From contig NZ_FORP01000012.1 of NCBI RefSeq assembly GCF_900114035.1, positions 153,315-217,314 of the forward strand: a stretch of DNA of 64,000 bases, written 5' to 3'. The stretch is from Amycolatopsis sacchari. GTDB lineage: Bacteria > Actinomycetota > Actinomycetes > Mycobacteriales > Pseudonocardiaceae. Shown in pieces: positions 8,675-18,139 of the stretch; the first letter of the stretch is position 1; each line of letters opens with the position of its first letter. A program made the position numbers and the translations under genes. The notes beneath the pieces are model-generated. The model made no database searches and was not told the origin of the DNA. It was given only the letters and a program-made list of their open reading frames with translations.

Positions 8675-9293
8675 CCGTGCCCGGCCCCGCACCAGGCTCA
8701 GCCACGCGGCCCTAAGCCGCAGGCCTGGCTCCGAGCCGCCGGGCCGAGCCAGCCGCCGCAAGCGGCGGTCACCGGCGCGCCCACCCAGCACCACCCAGCT
8801 GCGCTGGCGCGAGCCAACCGCCCAGGCCGCGAGCCCCCTGCCAGCCACTGCACCCACCAGCCATGCTGCACTCGGCCTTGCGTCGAACTCACCGTGCGGC
8901 CTTGAGCCGGGGCACGGCTCCGAGTCGCCGTGCCGCGCCGCCCGGCGACTACCGCCCCGCCGACGCCCCGCCGACGCCCCGGCTCAGCCGCGGCCCCGAG
9001 CCGCCCTCGAGAGCCACCCAAGCCGACCCCGCACCCGGCCCTGCACTGGGCTCAGCCGCCCCCGAGCCGTCCCCGAGAGCCATGCCGACCTCCGCCGATC
9101 CCGCGCCAGGCTCAGCTGCCCCCGACAGTCACGCAGCCGACCTCCGCCGACCCGCGCTCGGTCCCGCACCGGACTCAGCCACCCGCGAGAGCCACTCCTG
9201 CCAACCCCGCGCCCGGCCCAGCACCGGGCCCTGCATCGCCCCCGAGCCGCCCCCGGGAGCCACCCCAGCCACCCCAACCCCAACCCCCGACCC

Positions 9294-10760
9294 TCAACCC
9301 CGGAACCAGCCCGACGGGCCGGGCCGCAGGTTCTGGTACACGTGCTTGATCTCCTGGTACTCCCCGAGCCCGGTGGGGCCCAGCTCGCGGCCGAAGCCGG
9401 ACTGGCCGAACCCGCCCCATTCGGCCTGGGGGAGGTACGGGTGGTAGTCGTTGATCCACACCGTGCCGTGGCGCAGGCGGTTCGCCACCCGCTGCGCCCG
9501 CGACGCGTCCATGGTGAACACCGCGCCCGCCAAGCCGTAGTGCGTGTCGTTGGCGATGCGGACCGCGTCGTCCTCGTCCGTGAAGGTTTCGACCGTCAGC
9601 ACCGGGCCGAACGACTCCTCGGTCACCGCGAAACCGCCCTGCCGCACGCCGTCGAGCACAGTGGGCAGGTAGTAGTGCCCGCCTGCCAGGCGCGGATCGG
9701 ACGGGCGGCGGCCGCCGGTCCGCAGTACCGCGCCCTCCGCGAGCGCCGTCTCGACGTACTTCTCCACCTTCGCCAGGTGTTCCGCCGAAATCAGCGGCCC
9801 CGTCTCGGCCTCCGGGTCGAACGGACCACCCAGCCGGATCCGCTCCGCGCGGCGCACGACCTCGTCCACCAGCTCATCGTGCAACTCCTCCTGCACGATG
9901 AGCCGCGCCCCCGCCGAGCACACCTGCCCCGAATGCAGGAACACGGCTGTCAGCGCGTAGTCCACCGCCGTCTCGAAATCCGCGTCCGCGAAGACCACGT
10001 TCGGGTTCTTGCCGCCCAGCTCCAGCGCGACCTTCTTCACCGTCGCCGCCGCGCTCGCCGCGATCCGCCTGCCCGTCGCCAACCCGCCGGTGAACGACAC
10101 CAGGTCCACGTCCGGGTGCTCCGCCAGCGGCGCCCCCACCTCGGCACCGGCACCCAGCACCAGGTTCGCCACCCCCGCGGGCAGCCCCGCTTCGGTGAGC
10201 GTGCTCATCAGCAGGATCGCCGTGTGTGGCGTCAGCTCGCTCGGTTTGAGCACGAACGTGTTGCCCGCGGCCAACGCCGGGGCGACCTTCCACGCCACCT
10301 GCAACAGCGGGTAGTTCCACGGCGTGATGAGCCCGCACACCCCGACCGGTTCGTACACCACGCGGCTGAGCGCGTCCGGCCCCGCGTCCACGACCCGCCC
10401 GGCGTGCTGCCCCGCGAGCTTGCCGAAGTACCTGAAGCACGCCACGACGTCGGCCAGGTCGTACTCGCTCTCCACCAGCCGCTTCCCGGTGTCGAGCGAC
10501 TCGGCGCGGGCGTAGGTGTCGCGGTCGCGCTCCAGCAGCTCCGCCACGCGCAACAGCAGGTCCCCGCGCCGGCTCGCCGGGGTCGACGGCCACGGCCCGG
10601 AGTCGAAGGCCCGGCGCGCGGCGGCGATCGCGGCCTCGGTGTCCTCGCGGGTGCCTTCGGCGACGGTGCCGACGAGGGAGCCATCGGCGGGACAGCGGAT
10701 CTCACGGGTCCGGTGCGCCCGCGGAGCGCGCCACTCCCCGTCGACGAACAACTCCGCCAT
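9294..10760 (-). CDS. aldehyde dehydrogenase, betaine-aldehyde type
   Basis: 488-aa NAD(P)-dependent aldehyde dehydrogenase. Visible residues: Asn149 in TPWNYP, general-base Glu247 in ALELGGKN, nucleophile Cys281 in SGQVCSAGAR. The C-terminal PQAEWGGFGQSGFGRELGP with TGLGEYQEIKHV is typical of glycine-betaine aldehyde dehydrogenases (BetB/GbsA), so oxidation of betaine aldehyde to the osmoprotectant glycine betaine is the likely role; a related amino-aldehyde is possible. The ATG at 10760 has a strong GGAGGTGCG ribosome site; the frame stays open far upstream of it but only as dxs antisense. No choline oxidase or betaine transporter is adjacent. Confidence 0.88.
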   Translation of the reverse strand: MAELFVDGEWRAPRAHRTREIRCPADGSLVGTVAEGTREDTEAAIAAARRAFDSGPWPSTPASRRGDLLLRVAELLERDRDTYARAESLDTGKRLVESEYDLADVVACFRYFGKLAGQHAGRVVDAGPDALSRVVYEPVGVCGLITPWNYPLLQVAWKVAPALAAGNTFVLKPSELTPHTAILLMSTLTEAGLPAGVANLVLGAGAEVGAPLAEHPDVDLVSFTGGLATGRRIAASAAATVKKVALELGGKNPNVVFADADFETAVDYALTAVFLHSGQVCSAGARLIVQEELHDELVDEVVRRAERIRLGGPFDPEAETGPLISAEHLAKVEKYVETALAEGAVLRTGGRRPSDPRLAGGHYYLPTVLDGVRQGGFAVTEESFGPVLTVETFTDEDDAVRIANDTHYGLAGAVFTMDASRAQRVANRLRHGTVWINDYHPYLPQAEWGGFGQSGFGRELGPTGLGEYQEIKHVYQNLRPGPSGWFRG

Positions 10761-11039
10761 CGCACCTCCCGCCGGTTGACGTCTTGACCGGTTCGGAAGC
10801 CTACGTGGCTGGCGCGCTGCCGCCGGAAGGCTGGTGAGAGCGGACACCTTCTCACCGTCCGTGAGCGCACGAGCAGAGTAGGGTGGCACGTCCGATGAGA
10901 ATTGGCTCACGGACGGACCACCTTCGTCGCTGGTCCGGGCGTGGGACCGGACGGGCGCCCGGCGCGCGGGCACGGCGAGGGTTTCCTTGCTCCGTAGACT
11001 GAGCGGACGGTCGCAGGATCGATCAGGGTGAGGTGGAAA

Positions 11040-12938
11040 GTGACGTTGCTGGAGTCTGTGCACGGACCGGCCGACCTCAAGCGCATGGGGCAGGGCCAGT
11101 TGGAGCAGCTGGCGGGTGAGATCCGCGACTTCCTCATCGACCGCGTGCGGCGTGCGGGCGGCCACCTCGGGCCGAACCTCGGTGTGGTCGAGCTGACGAT
11201 CGCGCTGCACCGCGTGTTCGACTCCCCCCGTGACGCGATCGTGTGGGACGTGGGGCACCAGAGCTACGTGCACAAGATCGTCACCGGCAGGCAGGACGGG
11301 TTCGACCTGCTCCGGCAGACCGGCGGCGTCGCGGGCTACCCGATCCGCTCCGAGAGCGAGCACGACTTCGTCGAGAACAGCCACGCCTCGACCGCATTGT
11401 CCTATGTGGACGGTCTGTCGAAGGCCTTCGAGCTGGCCGGCGGCGGCAGGCACACGGTGGCCGTCGTCGGTGACGGGGCGCTGACGGGCGGCATGTGCTG
11501 GGAGGCGCTGAACAACATCGCCGCCGAACCCGGCAGGCCCGTCGTCATCGTGGTCAACGACAACGGCCGCTCGTACTCGCCGACGATCGGCGGGTTCGCC
11601 GAGCACCTCGCGTCGCTGCGCCTGCAGCCCGGCTACGAGCGCGTGCTCGACGGCGGCAAGGAACTGCTGCTGCACACGCCGGTCGTGGGCCGCCCGATCT
11701 ACGCGGCGCTGCACGCGGCCAAGGCGGGCATCAAGGACGCGCTGAGCCCGCAGATGATGTTCTCCGACCTGGGCCTGAAGTACCTGGGCCCGGTGGACGG
11801 GCACGACCTCGCGGCGCTGGAGAAGGCGTTCCAGGCGGCGAAGGCCTTCGGTGGCCCGGTCGTCGTGCACGCCGTCACCGAGAAGGGGCACGGCTACCCG
11901 CCCGCCGTGAACCACGAGGCCGACCAGATGCACCAGACCGACCCGATCGACCCCGAGACCGGCCTGCCGAAACCGAAGGGGCGCAGCTGGACGTCGGTGT
12001 TCGCCGACGAGCTGGCGGCCATCGGCGAGGAGCGCGAGGACGTGGTGGCGATCACCGCCGCGATGCTGCGCTCGACCGGTCTGGACAAGTTCGCCGAGCG
12101 CTTCCCCGACCGCTGGTACGACGTGGGCATCGCCGAGCAGCACGCCGTCACGTCCGCCGCCGGGCTGGCGATGGGCGGTCTGCACCCGGTGGTCGCGGTG
12201 TACTCGACGTTCCTGAACCGCGCGTTCGACCAGGTGCTGATGGACGTGGCGCTGCACCGGCAGCCGGTCACGCTCGTGCTGGACCGCGCGGGGATCACGG
12301 GGCCGGACGGCCCGAGCCACCACGGCATGTGGGACCTGTCGCTGCTGGGCATGGTGCCGGGCATGCGGGTCGCCGCACCGCGCGACGCGCAGACGCTGCG
12401 CGAGGAACTGCGGGAGGCCATCGCCGTGTCCGACGGGCCGACGGCGCTGCGGTTCTCCAAGGGGAGCGTCGTGGAGTCGGTGCCCACCGTCGAGCGGCAG
12501 GGCGTGGTCGACGTGCTGCGCAAGCCGGAGGACGGCGCGGACGTGCTGCTCGTGGCGGTCGGCGCGTTCGCGAAGCTCGGGCTGGAGGCGGCGGAGCGGC
12601 TGGCGGACCAGGGCATCGCGGTGACGGTCGCCGACCCGCGCTGGGTGGTGCCGGTGCCGCAGGAGCTGGTGACGCTCGCGAAGGCGCACAGGCTCGTCGT
12701 GACGGTCGAGGACAGCGGGCGGCACGGCGGCTTCGGCTCGGCGCTGGCGGCCGCGCTGCGGGACGCCGAATGCGACGTGCCGCTGCGGGACCTGGCGGTG
12801 CCGCAGCGGTTCCACGAGCACGGCTCGCGCGAGGAGGTGCTAGCCAGGATCGGCCTGACGGCGCAGGACGTGGCGCGCCGGGTGACCGAGTGGGCGGCGA
12901 ACCTGGTGCTCGACCCGCAGCCCGAACCGGCGGAGTGA
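11040..12938 (+). CDS. dxs: 1-deoxy-D-xylulose-5-phosphate synthase
   Basis: 632-aa thiamine-diphosphate enzyme condensing pyruvate and glyceraldehyde-3-phosphate, the entry step of the MEP isoprenoid pathway. The ThDP-binding motif [11 protein letters not shown] lies around residue 145 with the family NN further on. The transketolase pyrimidine domain holds the cofactor glutamate in [13 protein letters not shown], and the C-terminal transketolase domain completes the usual three-domain order. I use the GTG at 11040 (MTLLESVHG), preceded by GAGGTGG, because the family begins at this point; an in-frame GTG four codons earlier is the alternative. The 279 bp divergent region shared with the aldehyde dehydrogenase must hold both promoters. 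Confidence 0.95.
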   Translation: MTLLESVHGPADLKRMGQGQLEQLAGEIRDFLIDRVRRAGGHLGPNLGVVELTIALHRVFDSPRDAIVWDVGHQSYVHKIVTGRQDGFDLLRQTGGVAGYPIRSESEHDFVENSHASTALSYVDGLSKAFELAGGGRHTVAVVGDGALTGGMCWEALNNIAAEPGRPVVIVVNDNGRSYSPTIGGFAEHLASLRLQPGYERVLDGGKELLLHTPVVGRPIYAALHAAKAGIKDALSPQMMFSDLGLKYLGPVDGHDLAALEKAFQAAKAFGGPVVVHAVTEKGHGYPPAVNHEADQMHQTDPIDPETGLPKPKGRSWTSVFADELAAIGEEREDVVAITAAMLRSTGLDKFAERFPDRWYDVGIAEQHAVTSAAGLAMGGLHPVVAVYSTFLNRAFDQVLMDVALHRQPVTLVLDRAGITGPDGPSHHGMWDLSLLGMVPGMRVAAPRDAQTLREELREAIAVSDGPTALRFSKGSVVESVPTVERQGVVDVLRKPEDGADVLLVAVGAFAKLGLEAAERLADQGIAVTVADPRWVVPVPQELVTLAKAHRLVVTVEDSGRHGGFGSALAAALRDAECDVPLRDLAVPQRFHEHGSREEVLARIGLTAQDVARRVTEWAANLVLDPQPEPAE

Positions 12939-13457
12939 GCTGCCCCCCGGGGACGGGCGGGGTCGCGGTGGTGCTCGGTGGTCTGGACCGCGGGGTGCTG
13001 CCGGGTCCTGCGCTGGGGGCGGGAGCCCGCCTGGCATCGATGGGTCGCGTGGGTTCTGACCGGCGGTGCCCGGGGTTGGGTCGGTGGCGGCCCCCGCCCG
13101 GTGCGGGTGGCGGGAGCCGGTGGCCTTGATGGTCTGGCGGGTGCTGCCCGGGGTTGGGTCGGTGGCGGAGCCCACCCGGTGCGGGCGGCGGAAGCGGTGG
13201 CCTTGATGGCCTGACCGGCGGGTGCCGCCCGGGGTTGAGTCGGTGGCGGGGAGTCCGCCCGGTGCGGGCGGCGGAAGCGGCGGCCTTGATGGCCTGACCG
13301 GCGGGTGCCGCCCGGGGTTGGGTCGGTGGAGGGAGCCGCCAGGCATTGGCGAGTCGCCGGGGGCCAAACCGGCGGTGCGCAGGGTGGGCCGGTGGCGGCC
13401 CCCGCCCAGTGCGGGCGGCGGGAGCCGGTGGCCCGGCTGCCGGGCTGGGCCGAGAGA
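12939..13457. repeat. 519-bp intergenic region with degenerate ~80-bp tandem repeats
   Basis: Between the convergent dxs and NCS1 permease genes. About five imperfect copies of a 70-85 bp unit run from roughly 13061 to 13440. The recurring words are CCGGGGTTGGGTCGGTGG, CCGGTGCGGGCGGCGG and GGTGGCCTTGATGGCCTGAC. Both strands stay open across parts of it, but the translations are repetitive and unlike any family I know, so I call no gene. Confidence 0.75.
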
Positions 13458-15050
13458 TCACGGCAGGACGTGGGCTCCGCTCCGGTCCGTGCTCAGGCAC
13501 AGTGAGCAGATCGTCCCGCCGGTGGCGCTCGTCAGGACGTCCGGGCGTTCGTAGGGTTCGCCGCAGACGACGCAGTCGTACGGGGTGGCGCTCGGGTTGC
13601 CGTCCGCGGACAGGCGGGGTTCCGCGATCCCGTCGTCCGCGCGGCGCAGGTAGTAGCGGCCGCGCGTGACGACGGCCATCAGCGGGGTCACCACCACCGC
13701 GACGCCGACCGCGACCAGTGGCGAATACGGTTTCAGCGCCTCGCCGAAGAGTCCGAAGTAGACGGCGATCGACAGCAGCGACGACGCCAGGAACGCCACC
13801 ACGCCAACGGGATTCACCGCGTACAGCATGCCCCGGCGGAACTCGGGCAGCTTCGGCGACAACTTGAGCACGTACTTGTTCACCGCGATGTCCGTCGCCA
13901 CCGTGACGACCCACGCGATCGCGCAGTTGGAGTAGAAGCTCAGCACGTTGTTGAGGAAGCTGAACATGTTCGCCTCCATCAGCACCAGCGAGAACGACAG
14001 GTTCACCAGCACGAACACCAGCCGCCCCGGGTAGCGCCTCGTGACGCGCGTGAACGAGTTGGTCCACGCCAGCGAGCCCGAGTACGCGTTCGTGACGTTG
14101 ATCTTCACCTGGCTCAGCACCACCAGCACCAGCGCGAGCGGCACCACCAGCCACCCCGGCATGAGCTGCTTGAACACCCCGGTGAACTGCTCGATCGGCT
14201 CCACGGCCGCCGCCGAACCCACCGCGTCCAGCACGTACACCGCCATGAACACGCCGATCGCCTGCTTCACCGCGCCGAACACCACCCACCCCGGCCCGGC
14301 CAGCACCACCGACGTCCACCACGCCCGCCGGTTCTCCGCCGTGCGCGGCGGCATGAACCGCAGGTAGTCGATCTGCTCGCCGATCTGCCCCATCAGCGAC
14401 AGGCACACGCCCGCGCCCAGCATCACCGCCGCCGTGCTCACCCCCGATCCGTGGGACAGCCACCGCTGCACCGAGTCCGGGTCCTTCACCACGAGGAACA
14501 CCAGCGGCGCCACCATCAGCAGGATCCACAACGGGTTCGTCCAGCTCTGCAGCTTGGCCAGCGCCTTCATCCCGTACACCACGAGCGGGATGATGACCAA
14601 AGTGGACAGCAGGTAGCCGAGCCACAACGGCAGGCCGAGCGCGTACTTCAGCCCCTGCGCCATGATCGAGCCTTCGGTGGCGAAGAAGATGAAGGTGAAG
14701 CTGGCGAAGATGACGCTCGTCAGCACCGACCCGTAGTAGCCGAAGCCGGAGCCCCGCGTGATGAGGTCCAGGTCGATGTTGTAGCGCGCCCCGTAGTAGG
14801 CCAGCGGGAACCCGCTGACGAAGATGATCACCGCGGCGACGGCGATCGCGAGCAGGGCGTTGCCCGTGCCGTGCGTCAGCCCGATCCCCGCGCCGATCGA
14901 GAAGTCCGCCATGTAGGCGATCCCGCCGAGTGCGGAGGCGCCGACGACCGCCGGGGTCCAGCGCCGGTAGCTCCGCGGCGCGAACCGGAGTGTGTAGTCT
15001 TCGAGGGTTTCCTTGGCCTGGCGCTTCGGAAGCGTTTCTTCGACCGTCAC
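13458..15050 (-). CDS. NCS1 purine/cytosine-type permease with C-terminal Cys4 tail
   Basis: 530-aa nucleobase:cation symporter-1 family transporter. About 12 hydrophobic segments occupy residues 30-480, with NCS1-typical TM1 (ALGGIAYMADFSIGAGIGL) and DLDLITRGSGFGYYGS. Likely substrates are cytosine, purines, allantoin or hydantoins. Unusually, the last 45 residues form a soluble tail with two CxxC pairs, CVVCGEPYERPDV and TICSLCLSTD, which look like a small zinc ribbon. It is convergent with dxs across a repeat patch and has no catabolic gene beside it. Confidence 0.87.
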   Translation of the reverse strand: MTVEETLPKRQAKETLEDYTLRFAPRSYRRWTPAVVGASALGGIAYMADFSIGAGIGLTHGTGNALLAIAVAAVIIFVSGFPLAYYGARYNIDLDLITRGSGFGYYGSVLTSVIFASFTFIFFATEGSIMAQGLKYALGLPLWLGYLLSTLVIIPLVVYGMKALAKLQSWTNPLWILLMVAPLVFLVVKDPDSVQRWLSHGSGVSTAAVMLGAGVCLSLMGQIGEQIDYLRFMPPRTAENRRAWWTSVVLAGPGWVVFGAVKQAIGVFMAVYVLDAVGSAAAVEPIEQFTGVFKQLMPGWLVVPLALVLVVLSQVKINVTNAYSGSLAWTNSFTRVTRRYPGRLVFVLVNLSFSLVLMEANMFSFLNNVLSFYSNCAIAWVVTVATDIAVNKYVLKLSPKLPEFRRGMLYAVNPVGVVAFLASSLLSIAVYFGLFGEALKPYSPLVAVGVAVVVTPLMAVVTRGRYYLRRADDGIAEPRLSADGNPSATPYDCVVCGEPYERPDVLTSATGGTICSLCLSTDRSGAHVLP

Positions 15051-15154
15051 GAACAGCGACGGTAGGATGACGCTGTTTCCGCTCGACGCCCTTTTCGTGA
15101 CGGCGGGGTTACTTCACCGTTCCTGTCCACAAGGGACGGTCACGGGGTCCCTGC

Positions 15155-15868
15155 CTACCGGGTGATGCTGTCGAGCACCAGGTCGAGGGTGAAGTCGAAA
15201 CGCTCGTGTCCGCTGCCGGACGTCAGTTCGGCGGCGTGCTCCCTGGTGTGGGGAAACCGGTCGGCCGGCAGGGAGCCGAGGCGTCGGAGGAGTTCGCCGC
15301 GGCTGAGGACCCATTCGTCGTCCGGGTCGGTCTGCCGGACGCGGACCAGGGACAGCTCGAGGGCGTAGGCGGCGACGTAGAGGGACAGGGAATCCATGGC
15401 CCAGGCGGCGGTCTGGGGCGGTATTCCGCCGGCGAGCAGGATCGCCAGGATCGCTTCGCTGACGCGCAGGGTCTCCAGGTTGGTGGGGACGGCCGCGAGC
15501 GCGGCGCGGGAGATGCCGGGGTAGCGCAGGTACTGGTCGCGCATCTGGCCGTACACCTGCCGGATCTGGTCGCGCCACCGGTCCGGGTCGGGTTCGGGCA
15601 GCACGAGCTCGGAGCAGAGCCGTCCGATGATCAGGTCGTCGATGTCGGCCTTGTTGACCACGTGCTTGTACAGCGACGAAGGGCTGACTCCGAGTTCGGC
15701 GGTGATGGCGCGGATCGTCAGCGCGTCGTAGCCCTGGGTCTCCACCACGTGCAGGGCGGCGTCGACGATCCGCTCGACTGTGAGCGGCTCCCGGCGCGGC
15801 TCCTGCGGTGCGGAGGTGGGGGCCTGCAGGTGCCGGGCTGCGCGCCGCGCCCTCGGATCTCGTGCCAC
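15155..15868 (-). CDS. TetR-family transcriptional regulator with TetR_C-type ligand domain
   Basis: 237-aa repressor. The DNA-binding HTH is at about residues 30-75 (VERIVDAALHVVETQGYDAL, then ELGVSPSSLYKHVVNKADI). The C-terminal ligand/dimer domain from about 90 to 235 resembles the tetracycline-repressor class. GTG start with no clear ribosome site. It is divergent from the SDR and MFS genes over 79 bp that contain palindromes placed within a promoter, so it very probably represses that pair and itself, being released by a drug-like effector. An alternative start further inside would still leave the HTH intact. Confidence 0.88.
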   Translation of the reverse strand: MARDPRARRAARHLQAPTSAPQEPRREPLTVERIVDAALHVVETQGYDALTIRAITAELGVSPSSLYKHVVNKADIDDLIIGRLCSELVLPEPDPDRWRDQIRQVYGQMRDQYLRYPGISRAALAAVPTNLETLRVSEAILAILLAGGIPPQTAAWAMDSLSLYVAAYALELSLVRVRQTDPDDEWVLSRGELLRRLGSLPADRFPHTREHAAELTSGSGHERFDFTLDLVLDSITR

Positions 15869-15881
15869 AGGGGGATCCTAG

Positions 15882-15925
15882 TTGACTAAGTTCTCGCCGG
15901 AGAACTATGTTCGCCTTTGACGAAC
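15882..15925 (+). promoter_or_regulatory. SDR/MFS promoter with TetR operator palindromes
   Basis: TTGACT (15882-15887) and TATGTT (15906-15911) are spaced by 18 bases, a good sigma-70-type promoter facing the SDR gene. A perfect 7-bp-arm palindrome, AGTTCTC-GCCG-GAGAACT (15889-15906), fills the spacer exactly. A second inverted repeat, GTTCG-N7-CGAAC (15909-15925), overlaps the start region of transcription, and a further TTAGTTCTC half-site follows. This geometry is classical for a TetR repressor that blocks polymerase binding. Confidence 0.7.
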
Positions 15926-15947
15926 TTAGTTCTCCGACTGGAGCACC

Positions 15948-16679
15948 ATGCCTCTCAAGACCGCTTTGATCACCGGGGTCAGCCGCCCGGCCGGGCTCGG
16001 CTTCGCCGTGGCCGGCCAGCTCGCCGAGCTGGGCTTCCACGTCGTCCTCACGGCACGCGACCGGGCTGCGGCGGAGCCGCTGGCCGCCCGGTTGCGCCAG
16101 GACGGGTACGCGGCCACGGCCCTGCGCCTGGACCTGTCCGACCGGGCCGGCATGGACGAGGCCGCCGGCTACCTCACCCGGACCTTCGGCCACCTCGACG
16201 TCCTGATCAACAACGCCGCGGCCATGCCCGACTTCCAAACCCTGACCGTGCTGGATGCCGACATGGACGCGGTGCGTTCCGCCATGGAGGTCTCCCTGAT
16301 CGGGCCGTGGGCACTGACCCAGGCGCTGTTCCCGCTGCTGACCGCCGCACCCGCGGCCCGGATCGTGAACGTCTCCAGCCTGGCCGCCCTCCAGATCGCC
16401 ACCGGACTGGACCTCGGCGCGCCGCTGCGCTCCCCGGCGTATTCGATGGCCAAGTTCATGCTCAACACCCTGACCGCCGTGTTCGCCCGCGCCCTGGCCG
16501 GCACCCCGATCCTGGTCAACGCCGTCGAGCCCGGCAACACCGCCACCCACCCCGAACGCGGCGACGACGACAACGACCGGCCCGCTGCGGAAAGCGCGCG
16601 AGGCGTGGTCTGGGCCGCCACCCTGGGCCCCGACGGGCCCAGCGGCGGGCTCTTCCGCGACGGGAAGCCGTTGTCTTGA
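15948..16679 (+). CDS. short-chain dehydrogenase/reductase
   Basis: 243-aa classical SDR. The cofactor motif TGVSRPAGLGFA is near residue 10, NNAA near 90, the catalytic Ser in VNVSSLAAL, and YSMAK (Tyr/Lys pair) near residue 165. It is an NAD(P)-dependent oxidoreductase acting on an unknown carbonyl or alcohol. First gene of a two-gene operon with the MFS exporter, whose TTG start overlaps its stop by four bases; divergent from the TetR gene. The context suggests chemical modification of a toxic compound coupled to its export. Confidence 0.88.
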   Translation: MPLKTALITGVSRPAGLGFAVAGQLAELGFHVVLTARDRAAAEPLAARLRQDGYAATALRLDLSDRAGMDEAAGYLTRTFGHLDVLINNAAAMPDFQTLTVLDADMDAVRSAMEVSLIGPWALTQALFPLLTAAPAARIVNVSSLAALQIATGLDLGAPLRSPAYSMAKFMLNTLTAVFARALAGTPILVNAVEPGNTATHPERGDDDNDRPAAESARGVVWAATLGPDGPSGGLFRDGKPLS

Positions 16680-18139
16680 CCCGGCCCGCACACCGCTGGT
16701 GGATCCTGGCCGTCATCTGCCTGGCCCAGCTGATGGACGTGCTCGATGTCACGATCGTGAACATCGCCCTGCCGCACGCCCAGCAGGACCTCGGCTTCTC
16801 GGTCGGCGACCGGCAGTGGATCGTGACCGCCTACTCGCTGACCTTCGGCAGCCTGCTGCTGTTGTCCGGCCGCGTCTGCGACCTGGTCGGACGGCGGGTG
16901 ATGTTCCTGACCGGCCTGATCGCTTTCGCCGCCGCCTCGGCACTGGGCGGCGCCGCACCCGACTTCGAGGTCCTCGTCACCGCCCGCGCGCTGCAGGGCG
17001 CGGCAGGCGCGATGCTCGCCCCCGCCGCGCTCTCCCTGCTCTCGACGACCTTCACGCAGGCCGGGGAACGCGCCACCGCGTTCGCCGTTTTCGGCGGCGT
17101 CTCCGGCTCGGGCGCCGCGGTCGGCATGCTGCTCGGCGGCATCCTCACCGAATTCCTCGACTGGCGCTTCACGCTGTACGCCAACGTCGCCATCAGCCTC
17201 GTCGCCCTGATCGGTGCCGCCACCCTCATCCCGCGCCAGACCAGGACCGGGAACCGGCCGCGGCTGGACGTCCCCGGCACGCTCATCGCGTGCGCGGCGA
17301 TGTTCGGCATCGTCTACGGCTTCGCGAGCGTCGAATCACACTCCTGGACCACCCCGGACACCTGGGGCTTCCTCGCCGGAGGCGTGGTCCTGCTCGCCGT
17401 GTTCGCCTGGTGGCAGACCCGCGCCGCGCACCCGCTGCTGCCACCGCGCGTCCTCCTCGACCGCACGCGCGGCGGCGCCAACCTGGCGATCTTCATCGGC
17501 GGCATCGGCCTGTTCGGCGCGTTCCTGTTCCTGAACTACTACCTGCAGCAGGTCCTGCGTTATTCGCCGGTGGTGACCGGCCTCGCGTTCCTGCCCATGG
17601 TCGCCACCCTCGTGCTCGCCGGAGGAGTGTGCACCACCCAGCTCTACCCCCGCCTTGGCGCGAAACTCCCGGTCACGGCCGGCATGCTCATCGCGGCGGG
17701 GGCGCTCGCCTGGCTGACCGGCATCGGCCCCGCCAGCTCCTACGCCACGAGCGTCCTGGGTCCGCTGATGCTCTTCGGCGTCGGAGTCGGTGCCACCATC
17801 GCCCCGGCCATGAACGCCGGCACCACCGGCGTCCAGCCGCAGGACGCCGGCATCGCCTCGGCCACGGTCAACGTCGCCCAGCAGATCGGCGGCTCCATCG
17901 GCACCGCGCTGCTCAACTCGCTCGCCGCCGCCGCGCTGGCCGGGTACCTGGCCGGCAAGGACGGCACCAGCCAGGCCGTCCAGGTGGACGCGGCGATCCA
18001 CGGTTACACGGTGGCCTTCTGGTGTTCGAGCGCGATCTTCGCCGGTGGTGCCGTGGCCTGCGGCCTGATCCTGCGAGCCGGCAAGCCCGAACCCGCTGGG
18101 CGGACCGAATACCAGGTCAGCGCAGGGAGAGCAGGCTGA
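16676..18139 (+). CDS. MFS drug exporter, DHA2 (EmrB/QacA) family
   Basis: 487-aa proton-driven multidrug exporter with about 14 hydrophobic segments. TM1 carries the DHA2 signature [18 protein letters not shown]. The loop motif [10 protein letters not shown] (motif A) follows at about residue 65 and motif C-like [16 protein letters not shown] near 145. I start it at the TTG at 16676, which overlaps the SDR stop (TTGA) and is preceded by GGGAAG; the frame is open further left only as SDR shadow. Its last 23 bases overlap the convergent agmatinase gene. Regulated by the divergent TetR. Confidence 0.88.
   Translation: MTRPAHRWWILAVICLAQLMDVLDVTIVNIALPHAQQDLGFSVGDRQWIVTAYSLTFGSLLLLSGRVCDLVGRRVMFLTGLIAFAAASALGGAAPDFEVLVTARALQGAAGAMLAPAALSLLSTTFTQAGERATAFAVFGGVSGSGAAVGMLLGGILTEFLDWRFTLYANVAISLVALIGAATLIPRQTRTGNRPRLDVPGTLIACAAMFGIVYGFASVESHSWTTPDTWGFLAGGVVLLAVFAWWQTRAAHPLLPPRVLLDRTRGGANLAIFIGGIGLFGAFLFLNYYLQQVLRYSPVVTGLAFLPMVATLVLAGGVCTTQLYPRLGAKLPVTAGMLIAAGALAWLTGIGPASSYATSVLGPLMLFGVGVGATIAPAMNAGTTGVQPQDAGIASATVNVAQQIGGSIGTALLNSLAAAALAGYLAGKDGTSQAVQVDAAIHGYTVAFWCSSAIFAGGAVACGLILRAGKPEPAGRTEYQVSAGRAG

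Larger units (their letters stand above)
8315..9293. other. 979-bp non-coding, repeat-rich convergent intergenic region
   Basis: Gap between the convergent LRR and aldehyde dehydrogenase genes. Long open frames here translate to Pro/Arg/Ala/Thr-rich low-complexity sequence with no family resemblance and no ribosome site, so I call no gene. The left part holds the 19-bp and 31-bp tandem repeats listed separately. The right part (about 8700-9290) is degenerate C-rich sequence built on recurring GCACC/CCGAGCC words. Confidence 0.7.

Noticed and set aside
8388..10787. Long open frame of about 800 codons on the plus strand
   Set aside because: Pro/Arg-rich low-complexity translation over repeats and then antisense to the aldehyde dehydrogenase; no ribosome site or family.
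10761..11039. Riboswitch or leader element upstream of dxs
   Set aside because: No TPP-type or other riboswitch consensus could be recognised in the 279 bases.
9294..12821. A 1175-codon minus-strand frame as one fusion protein
   Set aside because: Only the last 488 codons are the dehydrogenase, which has its own strong ribosome site; the rest is antisense to dxs.
12840..13367. Proline-rich repeat protein on the minus strand past dxs
   Set aside because: It is only the translation of the degenerate DNA repeats; no start signal and it overlaps the dxs end.
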